From positions 1-5,315 of the forward strand of contig CAAEVU010000017.1 in NCBI GenBank assembly GCA_900759575.1: a stretch of DNA of 5,315 nt. The letters run 5' to 3'. The notes under the pieces were generated by a model. The model was not told the origin of the DNA. It saw only the letters and a program-made list of their open reading frames with translations, and did not search any database. A program made the translations under genes and the position numbers. This DNA is from Clostridia bacterium. Lineage in GTDB: Bacteria; Bacillota; Clostridia; Oscillospirales; Acutalibacteraceae. Below, piece by piece: positions 1 through 5,315 of the stretch (its first letter is position 1; every line of letters starts with the position of its first letter).

Positions 1-30
1 CTTTACACTTTTTTAAAATTCTACAAATCA

Positions 31-59
31 ATTATACGGGGGACTTGGAAAAATCACAA
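31..59 (-). promoter_or_regulatory. Sigma-A-like promoter pointing out of the window
   Basis: On the minus strand a TTGTGA -35 (54-59) is followed after exactly 17 nt by a perfect TATAAT -10 (31-36). Transcription would start near base 23 and run off the left edge. No ATG with a ribosome binding site is seen on the minus strand in 1-115, so the gene it serves must begin outside the window. The -35 hexamer is identical to that of the promoter at 4511-4539. Only sequence resemblance supports this call. Confidence 0.6.
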
Positions 60-121
60 GTTCTTTTCTGGAATTTTACAAAGATTTAACGAAAAAATTT
101 TTACAGGCCGGTTTTTAGGAC

Positions 122-150
122 ATTATAAGGGAAATAGCAAAGAAAGGCAA
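122..150 (-). promoter_or_regulatory. Possible second left-pointing promoter just after the permease gene
   Basis: The minus strand shows TTGCCT (145-150, four of six matches to TTGACA), a 17-nt spacer and a perfect TATAAT (122-127), directly behind the permease stop codon. It would give a second, upstream start for the gene beyond the left edge. The surroundings are AT-rich, so a chance match is possible. The rest of 1-152 holds no convincing terminator hairpin for the permease operon and no gene. Confidence 0.35.
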
Positions 151-152
151 AG

Positions 153-1280
153 TCACAGATTGGTGAGCAGAACATATTCCAGAAGGAGCAATGCCAGCAT
201 GACCACATTGCTCACAGTGAACCAAATAAAGTATGTCCGCCGTTTTTCAGGATATTCCCGCACCACTTGTTTGTAGGAGATCAAGCTGGCCATGGAAGCG
301 ATCAAAGTTCCCAGGCCGCCAATGTTGCATCCGATGAGCAGCGCGGCCCATTGCTGGGTGAATCCGGAAAGCAGCAAGGCAGCTGGCACATTGCTGATGA
401 CTTGGCAGGCAAGTACGGAGACTCCAACCACCCGGCCTTCCAGGGCGGATACCAGGAAATCCTGAAACTGGGAAATGGCGGACAGATTTCCGATAAACAC
501 AAAAAACGCCACAAAAGTTCCCAACAGGGAGTAATCCACGGCCCGCAGCAATTTCCGGTCCTTGACCAGCAGAAACAGAAATACGATTCCGGCAATGGCC
601 AGCGCAGGCACCAGATTGAAGATTCCCAGAAGGCACAGTGCGAACCCAGCGGTGCACCAGCCCAAGTTGACTTTGTTGCCCAGTTCCGCTTTCATGGGCA
701 GCCGTTGGATGGGCTGATTTTTCCGTAAAAAGAGCATGACCACCAGGCAGATGCCGGACAGCACCACATAGGGGAGCATGACCCCGCAAAGCTGGAAAAA
801 GCTCATGCCGGAACGGGAATAAAGATACAGGTTCTGAGGATTGCCCATGGGCGTCAGCATGCTGCCCAGGTTGGCCGCCAAGGTTTGCATGGCTGCCATG
901 GGGACCACCAGTTCTTCCTTCTGAGCCAGCTTTAAAACGGCAATGCCAAAGGGCACAAAGGTGATCAGGGACACGTCATTGGTGATGACCATGCTGCACA
1001 CAAAGGGCAAAAATACCAGTACAGCCAGCATGGCCCGGCTGGCGGCGATCCGTTTTAATAAGGCGCTTCCCACAAATTCAAAAAGCCCTTCTTTTTGAAA
1101 GCCCTTCATCACCGCCATCAAACTGAACAGCAGCGCCAGGGTGTCCCAATCGATGTAAGAAATATAGGCAGGGCTGGGGGGAACAAAAAATGCCGAAACC
1201 ACTGCCAGTACAATAGCTGCCGAAAGTACAATCTCTTGTTTTGCGAAGGCTCCCACGCGTTTTGCCAGTTGGCGTATCAC
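153..1280 (-). CDS. YbiR-like anion permease, ion transporter (ArsB/SLC13-type) superfamily
   Basis: A 375-residue integral membrane protein with roughly ten to twelve hydrophobic segments, for example about residues 16-35, 44-60, 84-119, 163-185, 204-239, 250-268, 284-335 and 350-372. Three motifs place it near E. coli YbiR and the ArsB/CitM/SLC13 permeases: TND (100-102) followed by a hydrophobic stretch, GNPQN (146-150) in the first half, and SNVP (296-299) plus a Gly-rich NIGGLG stretch (319-324) in the second half, as expected of the two-repeat fold. Length matches YbiR as I remember it. Family members move arsenite, di- or tricarboxylates or other anions; this substrate cannot be read from sequence. 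Translation starts at a GTG (1278-1280) that overlaps the hydrolase TGA (1277-1279) by GTGA, with a CCTCCC complement (GGGAGG) nine bases upstream. It therefore looks translationally coupled and co-transcribed with the hydrolase. Confidence 0.85.
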   Translation of the reverse strand: MIRQLAKRVGAFAKQEIVLSAAIVLAVVSAFFVPPSPAYISYIDWDTLALLFSLMAVMKGFQKEGLFEFVGSALLKRIAASRAMLAVLVFLPFVCSMVITNDVSLITFVPFGIAVLKLAQKEELVVPMAAMQTLAANLGSMLTPMGNPQNLYLYSRSGMSFFQLCGVMLPYVVLSGICLVVMLFLRKNQPIQRLPMKAELGNKVNLGWCTAGFALCLLGIFNLVPALAIAGIVFLFLLVKDRKLLRAVDYSLLGTFVAFFVFIGNLSAISQFQDFLVSALEGRVVGVSVLACQVISNVPAALLLSGFTQQWAALLIGCNIGGLGTLIASMASLISYKQVVREYPEKRRTYFIWFTVSNVVMLALLLLEYVLLTNL

Positions 1281-2218
1281 AGTTCACCGCCTCCCAGCAA
1301 AGAAAGCTTGCGGAACAGGTCCGCGAACAGCTCGTCCCGATGAATATAGTACACATATTTTATGGGATGTCTTGTCCTGTCAAAGCTGTAGTGGTGGTCA
1401 TATTGAAAGATGGGGCTGGGTTCCAGCCGGTCTTCCATAAAGCCTCCCATCAGCCAGGCCACGGCAGTTACATCCCAAATGGGGCGGCTCCAACAAGGTC
1501 CAGCCCCTGCTGCCTGTTGGGATTCCTCCACCAAAGTGACAAGGTAGTCGCCCAAAGGATTCTTGCCCCAGACATGTTGGCGCAGTTCAGAATCACTGAC
1601 CCGAAAAGCGGACACAACACCCATACAGGGCAGCTGGACAATGGCCATGCCGCTGTCAAACAAGACCCGGTCGGCAGCCACATCTTGTTGGGCGTTAAAT
1701 TCCCGGTTGTCCGGCCAGTCCCAGGCGTGACCTCCCAGCCAAACCAAGACCATCCTGTCCCGGATGGCAGGTTCCAGCAGAAAGGCGGAGGCTACGTTGG
1801 TCAAAGCGCCGATGGCCACCACGTAAAGGGGATTTTCCGGGGAATAGTTCATGGCTCGCTTGGCCAAATCCTGAGCAGCAGGGGAAAGGACAGGCGTTGT
1901 TTCATCGGGAAGGTAGTTGCCAGACCCTTTGAATACCCGGTCTTTATATTGGGAACAGTGAGCCAGTTCCAACAGCTTGAGGATTTCCTCATAGCTTTTT
2001 TCCATGCCGTCTTCCGGCCCCGTAGAGTTTTCATTGAAAAAAGGAGCGGCATAGATGGCCTGCACCCGCAATTTTTCCTGGGAAGCAAGCAGGTAAGAAA
2101 GGGCGAACTGGTCGTCCACTTCGTTGGCGGTATCGGTATCCAGCACCACGTCCACCGGGCCGGTGGGAACTTCCAGCCGATGGAGCAGGGACGCCGATAA
2201 TCGTGTATCGCTGGGCAT
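1277..2218 (-). CDS. Nucleoside hydrolase-superfamily (IUNH-like) enzyme
   Basis: A 313-residue protein, a usual length for inosine-uridine nucleoside N-ribohydrolases, which split N-ribosides into base and ribose in the cytoplasm using a bound Ca2+. After a 22-residue N-terminal stretch comes the Asp cluster of the family, here DTDTANEVDD (27-36), with D27, D29, D35 and D36 as likely Ca2+/ribose ligands. Further landmarks are GALTN (137-141, normally G-P-L-T-N), EFN (173-175) followed by QQDVAADRVL, and WDV (248-250), where D249 matches the C-terminal Ca2+ ligand. The catalytic-type His that usually precedes this Asp is a Trp here. No signal peptide or membrane segment is seen. The ATG at 2216-2218 has GAGAGGAG (2228-2235) nine bases upstream. 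It is the first gene of an operon with the YbiR-like permease. Substrate is unknown: a riboside is likely by family, but the altered active site leaves other N- or O-ribosides possible. Confidence 0.85.
   Translation of the reverse strand: MPSDTRLSASLLHRLEVPTGPVDVVLDTDTANEVDDQFALSYLLASQEKLRVQAIYAAPFFNENSTGPEDGMEKSYEEILKLLELAHCSQYKDRVFKGSGNYLPDETTPVLSPAAQDLAKRAMNYSPENPLYVVAIGALTNVASAFLLEPAIRDRMVLVWLGGHAWDWPDNREFNAQQDVAADRVLFDSGMAIVQLPCMGVVSAFRVSDSELRQHVWGKNPLGDYLVTLVEESQQAAGAGPCWSRPIWDVTAVAWLMGGFMEDRLEPSPIFQYDHHYSFDRTRHPIKYVYYIHRDELFADLFRKLSLLGGGEL
1290..1295 (-). promoter_or_regulatory. Ribosome binding site deciding the permease GTG start
   Basis: GGGAGG on the minus strand lies nine bases before the GTG at 1278-1280 and inside the end of the hydrolase gene. 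It supports the GTG as the true start of the permease and allows reinitiation after the overlapping stop codon. Confidence 0.6.
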
Positions 2219-2262
2219 AAAAAAGATCTCCTCTCAAAACTCGAGCTAATTTGTCTCCGAAC

Positions 2263-2291
2263 ATTGTACCACGGGCAGGGGCTTGCGTCTA
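2263..2291 (-). promoter_or_regulatory. Promoter of the hydrolase-permease operon
   Basis: The minus strand reads TAGACG (-35, 2286-2291), 17 nt, then TACAAT (-10, 2263-2268) preceded by TGG, giving an extended -10 (TGnTACAAT). The start site would be near 2256, about 38 bases before the ATG. It lies just downstream of the xylosidase terminator, so the operon is probably transcribed independently of the xylosidase. An 8-base palindrome CCCATGGG (2297-2304) sits just upstream of the -35; its meaning is unknown. Confidence 0.6.
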
Positions 2292-2311
2292 CCTTTCCCA
2301 TGGGGGAGAAC

Positions 2312-2357
2312 AAAAAAAGACCAGGGCCAGTCCACTGAAAAGCGTCTGACCCTGGTC
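2312..2357 (-). terminator. Rho-independent terminator of the xylosidase gene
   Basis: A 12-bp stem (2346-2357 paired with 2319-2330, one G-U wobble) closes a 15-nt loop. On the minus strand it is followed immediately by seven T residues (2312-2318). The stem is GC-rich, and the T-run is on only one side, so the terminator works for minus-strand transcripts. It begins 23 bases after the xylosidase stop codon and separates that gene from the hydrolase operon. Confidence 0.9.
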
Positions 2358-2380
2358 GATAGGTTATTTCGGATTAAGTC

Positions 2381-4366
2381 TTACCAAAGCTGTTTGCCAG
2401 CATCCTCTTTGGTAGCAAAGGGGCCGGGAACCACCACAGCGCCACGATGCTCGCCGAAGTAGTCGCGGTCAAAGGTGATGGGAGTGCCGTCGGGATTCTC
2501 ATAGGCTTCTTCGGGCTCAAAAGCCTTGCCCAGAGTATCGGTGTTCACCATCTCATCCTTAAAGCCTTCCAGGAAGTCGTACACGTTGGTGGAAAGCACG
2601 GGCTTGCCGTCCTTCATAACAACGTCCACTTCCACATGATGCTCGTTGTCCACCAGACCGCCTTCCTCGTGCTTCCAAGCCTTGGCGCCGTTGAAGTACA
2701 CGTTGCCCTTGGACCACACAGGCAGATGGGAATCATGTGCACGAGCCAGTTTCATCATGTTGGGAGTATCGGTGTCCATGTCGAACTGGGCGATCCACTC
2801 GTCATAGGTGGGATACTCGTCCCAAACATGGGTGCCAACAGCCCGGTTTTCTTCGTCGTGGCCGTCGTCGCTGTCATGGGGAGTGATGATGGGATCACCA
2901 GGCCACTTCTGCACGAAGATGTTGTTGTAGAAACGGTCGTCGCCGTGGAGGAAGGTCATAAAGCCCATAACCTCGGTGCGATGGGGAATATGATAGGGGG
3001 TGTAGCGAGGATAAGTACCGCCGCCCACGCAAGTGAGAGCGCCGCAGATCAGGTTATGTACCATAGCCACGCCCTGAGTGGCAAACCGCAGGGTAGCGTC
3101 GGAAAGCAGAATGTTGTTGTCGATCAGAGTGGGACCGTGGCTTACTTCCACGAAAATATCCTGGCTCATCATGCCGCCCTTCAGGCGCTTTGCAAAGTCA
3201 GGTTTCTGGTTGTTGTACAGCAGGTTCTGGGTGATCCGGGTGCCCTGAGCTTCCCAGTCGCACCAGATACCCATGGTGCAGTCGTGGATGTGATTGCGGC
3301 GGAAGATCACGTCGATGGCGGCGTGCAACTTGATGCCGGCGATCTCAGCGCCACCCAGCTCCTGCATGTTGTTGATATGATGGATATGGTTGTCCTCGAT
3401 GATGGAGAACACAGCGCCCATACGGCCGATGATGCCGCCCTGCTCGCAGTTGTGGATGTTGCAGCGGCGCACGATGTGGCTGCCCACGTTTTCTTTCAGC
3501 CAGCCGTGATACTGACCGCGGCACACAGCGTCCCGTTCCATCTGGGTGGGGCTCTTCACATGCTTGAAGGTGAAGTAGTGGTCGTTATCCGGGTCAAGAT
3601 ACTTGCCCAGAGAGATACCGGCGCACTTGCTGTTGCTGATCTCGCAGTCCTCAATGATCCAGCCCTTGGACCAGTGGGGGCCGATCATGCCGTCCTGATA
3701 GGCGGCAGGAGGAGCCCAAGTGGTAGCGGCCTTGTTGATGTTGAAGCCGCTGACAGTGATATAGCCCACGCCAGTCTTGGAAGGCATGAAGCACTCCCGG
3801 CGCACGTTGATTTCCACGTTTTCCTCGTTGGGGTTCTTGCCCTGGAAGTTGGCGTAGATCACAGTGGTGTCGCCATCCTGCTCGGCATACCACTTGTAAA
3901 CGCTGGCTTCCGGTTCCCAAGAGCACTCGTACACTTCGCCCTTGATGCAGTCTTCCAGGCTGCCGGCCTCGTACATGGCCTTGTCGTTCAAGTACACACA
4001 GCCGGTGTGCTTGCTGCGGCCAGCGAAGTACCAGTCGCCGTACACATAGGTGGTGTAGGGGTTATAGCTGCCAAACAGGCCGTTGGCGATACGGCAGACC
4101 CACACATTGCCCTCATAGGGCTCCCAGGTCTTGATGACCTCGGCGCCGGTGATCACAGCGCCCAGAGGCTCGGTGCTCCGGTAGGTGATCCGGGCATCCT
4201 CGGTGCCAGCATTCTGAGGGTCTACATACTCCCGATAGATACCGGGGGCAACTAAAACCTCGTCGCCGGGACGGGCAACCTTGGCGGCGTCGTTGATGTG
4301 TTTAAAGGGTCTTTCCTGAGTGCCGTTTCCGTCACGGAAAGCGTTGGCAGCAACATAAATTTTCAT
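2381..4366 (-). CDS. Glycoside hydrolase family 120 beta-xylosidase (right-handed beta-helix)
   Basis: A 661-residue protein predicted to release xylose from the non-reducing end of xylo-oligosaccharides with retention of configuration. It resembles the GH120 XylC of Thermoanaerobacterium saccharolyticum, as I recall that sequence, along most of its length: the N-terminal YVAANAF..GNGT start, PGIYREYVDP (41-50), YANFQGKNPNEE (171-182), ATTWAPP (214-220), GPHWSKGWIIED (229-240), EIAGIKLHAAIDV (341-353), DWEAQGTR (370-377) and EVSHGP (407-412). In XylC the nucleophile Asp lies in DWEAQGTR and the acid/base Glu in VEVSHGP; here these are D370 and E407. There is no signal peptide, so it probably acts in the cytoplasm on imported oligosaccharides. 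The ATG at 4364-4366 is chosen because GGAGGAG (4374-4380) lies seven bases upstream; the frame remains open further upstream but would run through the promoter. Codon use is much more biased than in the neighbours. A 14-residue insertion lies between the catalytic residues. Confidence 0.88.
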   Translation of the reverse strand: MKIYVAANAFRDGNGTQERPFKHINDAAKVARPGDEVLVAPGIYREYVDPQNAGTEDARITYRSTEPLGAVITGAEVIKTWEPYEGNVWVCRIANGLFGSYNPYTTYVYGDWYFAGRSKHTGCVYLNDKAMYEAGSLEDCIKGEVYECSWEPEASVYKWYAEQDGDTTVIYANFQGKNPNEENVEINVRRECFMPSKTGVGYITVSGFNINKAATTWAPPAAYQDGMIGPHWSKGWIIEDCEISNSKCAGISLGKYLDPDNDHYFTFKHVKSPTQMERDAVCRGQYHGWLKENVGSHIVRRCNIHNCEQGGIIGRMGAVFSIIEDNHIHHINNMQELGGAEIAGIKLHAAIDVIFRRNHIHDCTMGIWCDWEAQGTRITQNLLYNNQKPDFAKRLKGGMMSQDIFVEVSHGPTLIDNNILLSDATLRFATQGVAMVHNLICGALTCVGGGTYPRYTPYHIPHRTEVMGFMTFLHGDDRFYNNIFVQKWPGDPIITPHDSDDGHDEENRAVGTHVWDEYPTYDEWIAQFDMDTDTPNMMKLARAHDSHLPVWSKGNVYFNGAKAWKHEEGGLVDNEHHVEVDVVMKDGKPVLSTNVYDFLEGFKDEMVNTDTLGKAFEPEEAYENPDGTPITFDRDYFGEHRGAVVVPGPFATKEDAGKQLW

Positions 4367-4373
4367 CGCGAAA

Positions 4374-4380
4374 CTCCTCC
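4374..4380 (-). promoter_or_regulatory. Strong ribosome binding site of the xylosidase
   Basis: GGAGGAG on the minus strand lies seven bases before the ATG at 4364-4366. It fixes the start of the 661-residue protein and argues against a start 28 codons further upstream, which lacks such a site and would lie upstream of the predicted transcript start. Confidence 0.8.
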
Positions 4381-4421
4381 ATTTATCCAAAATATTTAAG
4401 CGAAGATAGCTGCTTATTATT

Positions 4422-4450
4422 ATAATATAACAGCCAAAAGTCCCTGTCAA
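4422..4450 (-). promoter_or_regulatory. Strong sigma-A-like promoter of the xylosidase
   Basis: A perfect TTGACA (-35, 4445-4450) on the minus strand is followed after 17 nt by TATTAT (-10, 4422-4427, five of six). The expected start is near 4415, giving a leader of about 49 bases with an AAATATTT palindrome (4390-4397). The near-consensus promoter, the strong ribosome binding site and the biased codon use all suggest high expression when induced. Confidence 0.75.
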
Positions 4451-4458
4451 GGTGGTAA

Positions 4459-4512
4459 AAGGGAAAAGTTCCCAGGGGTGTTTTTGCCTTGAAACTTCTA
4501 GGTTTTTCCCTT
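4459..4512. repeat. 9-bp inverted repeat in the divergent promoter region
   Basis: AAGGGAAAA (4459-4467) and its exact complement TTTTCCCTT (4504-4512) are separated by 36 bp and lie between the two divergent promoters. The left arm is eight bases beyond the xylosidase -35, and the right arm overlaps the first two bases of the oxidoreductase -35. The arrangement would suit a shared regulator binding two half-sites, but it does not match an operator that I recognise. Confidence 0.3.
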
Positions 4513-4539
4513 GTGACAGCGGTGGCGCAGTGGTATAAT
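4511..4539 (+). promoter_or_regulatory. Promoter of the oxidoreductase gene
   Basis: TTGTGA (-35, 4511-4516), a 17-nt spacer, then a perfect TATAAT (-10, 4534-4539) with TGG directly before it, forming an extended -10. The expected start is near 4546, leaving a leader of about 69 bases. It is divergent to the xylosidase promoter; the two -35 boxes are 60 bp apart. Confidence 0.75.
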
Positions 4540-4577
4540 CGAACTGTTCCTAAAGCGGCTGGGCTGGGAAAAAACGG

Positions 4578-4590
4578 CCCTTCCGAAGGG
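4578..4590 (+). repeat. Short perfect inverted repeat in the oxidoreductase leader
   Basis: CCCTTC-C-GAAGGG is a 13-base inverted repeat located in the predicted 5' leader, 11 bases before the AAGGAG ribosome binding site (4602-4607). As RNA it would form a small hairpin of about five pairs with a three-base loop. There is no T-run, so it is not a terminator. It could be an operator or a minor leader structure, or simply chance. Confidence 0.3.
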
Positions 4591-4614
4591 AGAAAACGGG
4601 GAAGGAGAGTCAGG

Positions 4615-5315
4615 ATGATTCGATTTGGCATTATGGGGGCGGGAAGCATCGCCCGGAAATTTGTGGATGCTGTGGCCCAAGTGGAAGACGCCCAGGTGGT
4701 GGCGGTGGCCAGTAAAAGCCAGGAGCGGGCCAACGGGTTTGCTCAGGAAAAGGGCATTGCCCATGCCTATGGCAGCTATGAGGAAATGCTTTCTCGAGGG
4801 GACATCGACGCGGTGTACATAGCCACCACCATGAATTTCCATTACGAAAATATCAAGCAATGTCTCCACTGGGGCAAGCATGTGCTCTGTGAAAAATGTA
4901 TGGTGCTCAATTCCAAGCAGGCGGAAGAAGTGTTTTCCCTAGCAAAAGAAAAGGGCCTGTTTGTCATGGAGTGCATGTGGGTGCGTTTCCTGCCGAAAAT
5001 TGAGAAAGTAAAAGAGTGGATCGATAAGGGACGCATTGGAACGCTGAAATTGGCCCAAGGAAACCTGGGATTCCGTGCTGCGGTGGACCCCGATTCCCGG
5101 ATGTACAGTCCGACGCTGGGAGGAGGAGCCATGTACGACCTGGGAGTGTACCTTGTGGAAGTATTGGGATACTTTGCTCAGGAGGAACTTTCGGATGTGC
5201 AGTCCACGGTGATCCGGGCCTTTACCGGGGTGGACGAAACCGTCAATTTCAATTTGCGCTATGGGGAGTACCTTGTGAACTGCCAGTGTTCCATTGCCGC
5301 TGCATTGCCGGAAAA
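4615..5315 (+). CDS. Gfo/Idh/MocA-family NAD(P)-dependent oxidoreductase, 3' end cut off
   Basis: The first 233 codons are present, with no stop before the window edge; the family is usually about 330 residues, so roughly 100 are missing. Residues 1-120 form a Rossmann domain with the dinucleotide motif GAGSIA (8-13). From about 125 follows the alpha/beta substrate domain. MWVRFLPKI (121-129) and GGGAMYDLGVY (169-179) are typical of the dimeric dihydrodiol dehydrogenase subgroup, which also includes D-xylose 1-dehydrogenases. K94 and Y179 fit the catalytic Lys and Tyr known there, and D175 fits the conserved Asp. The normally invariant EKP is EKC (93-95). The start is set by AAGGAG (4602-4607) seven bases before the ATG. 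It is probably cytoplasmic and oxidises or reduces a sugar or related polyol. Divergent position next to a xylosidase makes a pentose-related substrate attractive, but this is inference. Confidence 0.85.
   Translation, partial: MIRFGIMGAGSIARKFVDAVAQVEDAQVVAVASKSQERANGFAQEKGIAHAYGSYEEMLSRGDIDAVYIATTMNFHYENIKQCLHWGKHVLCEKCMVLNSKQAEEVFSLAKEKGLFVMECMWVRFLPKIEKVKEWIDKGRIGTLKLAQGNLGFRAAVDPDSRMYSPTLGGGAMYDLGVYLVEVLGYFAQEELSDVQSTVIRAFTGVDETVNFNLRYGEYLVNCQCSIAAALPE

Noticed and set aside
1241..2200. A roughly 320-codon plus-strand open frame opposite the hydrolase
   Set aside because: It is low-complexity and resembles no known family; the minus-strand frame carries all expected nucleoside hydrolase motifs and a ribosome binding site.
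2240..2252. A CTCGAG-centred palindrome between the hydrolase promoter and its ribosome binding site
   Set aside because: The symmetry does not extend beyond six bases on both sides, which is expected by chance.
2297..2304. CCCATGGG palindrome upstream of the hydrolase promoter as an operator
   Set aside because: Eight bases only, no second copy and no known regulator with this site; noted in the promoter entry but not called.
2447..4255. A roughly 600-codon open frame on the plus strand, opposite the xylosidase
   Set aside because: It is a by-product of the biased codon use of the xylosidase. Its translation is His/Val/Ala-rich with no recognisable family, and the opposite strand matches GH120 motifs throughout.
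4367..4450. An N-terminal extension of 28 residues on the xylosidase
   Set aside because: It would run through the predicted -10 box and transcript start and lacks a ribosome binding site, while the ATG at 4364-4366 has a strong one and matches the usual start of GH120 proteins.
4461..4473. GGGAA-aag-TTCCC hairpin as a terminator
   Set aside because: The stem has only five pairs and no T-run follows; it lies upstream of both promoters, where no transcript is expected to end.
4513..4528. A cre-like (CcpA) site overlapping the oxidoreductase -35
   Set aside because: Only the central AGCG part fits the consensus; several conserved positions on both sides are wrong, so it is not above chance.

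Overview
The window looks like part of a genome from an anaerobic Firmicute, probably an Oscillospirales/Clostridia gut-type bacterium. The evidence is strong AGGAGG-type ribosome binding sites, sigma-A-like promoters with 17-nt spacers, a rho-independent terminator, moderately GC-rich genes between AT-rich spacers, and protein families typical of plant-fibre degraders. The genus cannot be named from the sequence. I see no mobile element, CRISPR array, RNA gene or phage gene.

Layout, left to right: (1) Bases 1-152 are AT-rich and non-coding. They hold one good and one weaker promoter, both pointing left out of the window. (2) Bases 153-2218 are a two-gene, minus-strand operon. A nucleoside hydrolase-superfamily enzyme (1277-2218) is followed, with a 4-base stop/start overlap, by a YbiR-like permease of the ion transporter (ArsB/SLC13-type) superfamily (153-1280, GTG start). 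Its own extended -10 promoter lies at 2263-2291. (3) Bases 2312-2357 are a strong terminator that ends the next minus-strand gene. (4) Bases 2381-4366 encode a 661-residue beta-helix protein that I identify as a GH120 beta-xylosidase, with both expected catalytic carboxylates present. (5) Bases 4367-4614 are a divergent promoter region. (6) From 4615 to the right edge a plus-strand Gfo/Idh/MocA-family oxidoreductase of the dihydrodiol/xylose dehydrogenase type begins. It is cut off by the window end after 233 codons.

How the genes may work together: the xylosidase has no signal peptide, so it probably cleaves imported xylo-oligosaccharides in the cytoplasm. The divergently transcribed oxidoreductase could act on the released sugar or a related one, but this rests only on position and subgroup resemblance. 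The hydrolase and permease form a separate, translationally coupled unit. The simplest reading is uptake or export of an anion linked to cleavage of an N-riboside, with both substrates unknown. No regulator gene is visible. I found no clearly new system. The points most worth a second look are the hydrolase-permease pair with its unusual active-site sequence, the insertions in the GH120 enzyme, and the EKC variant in the oxidoreductase.
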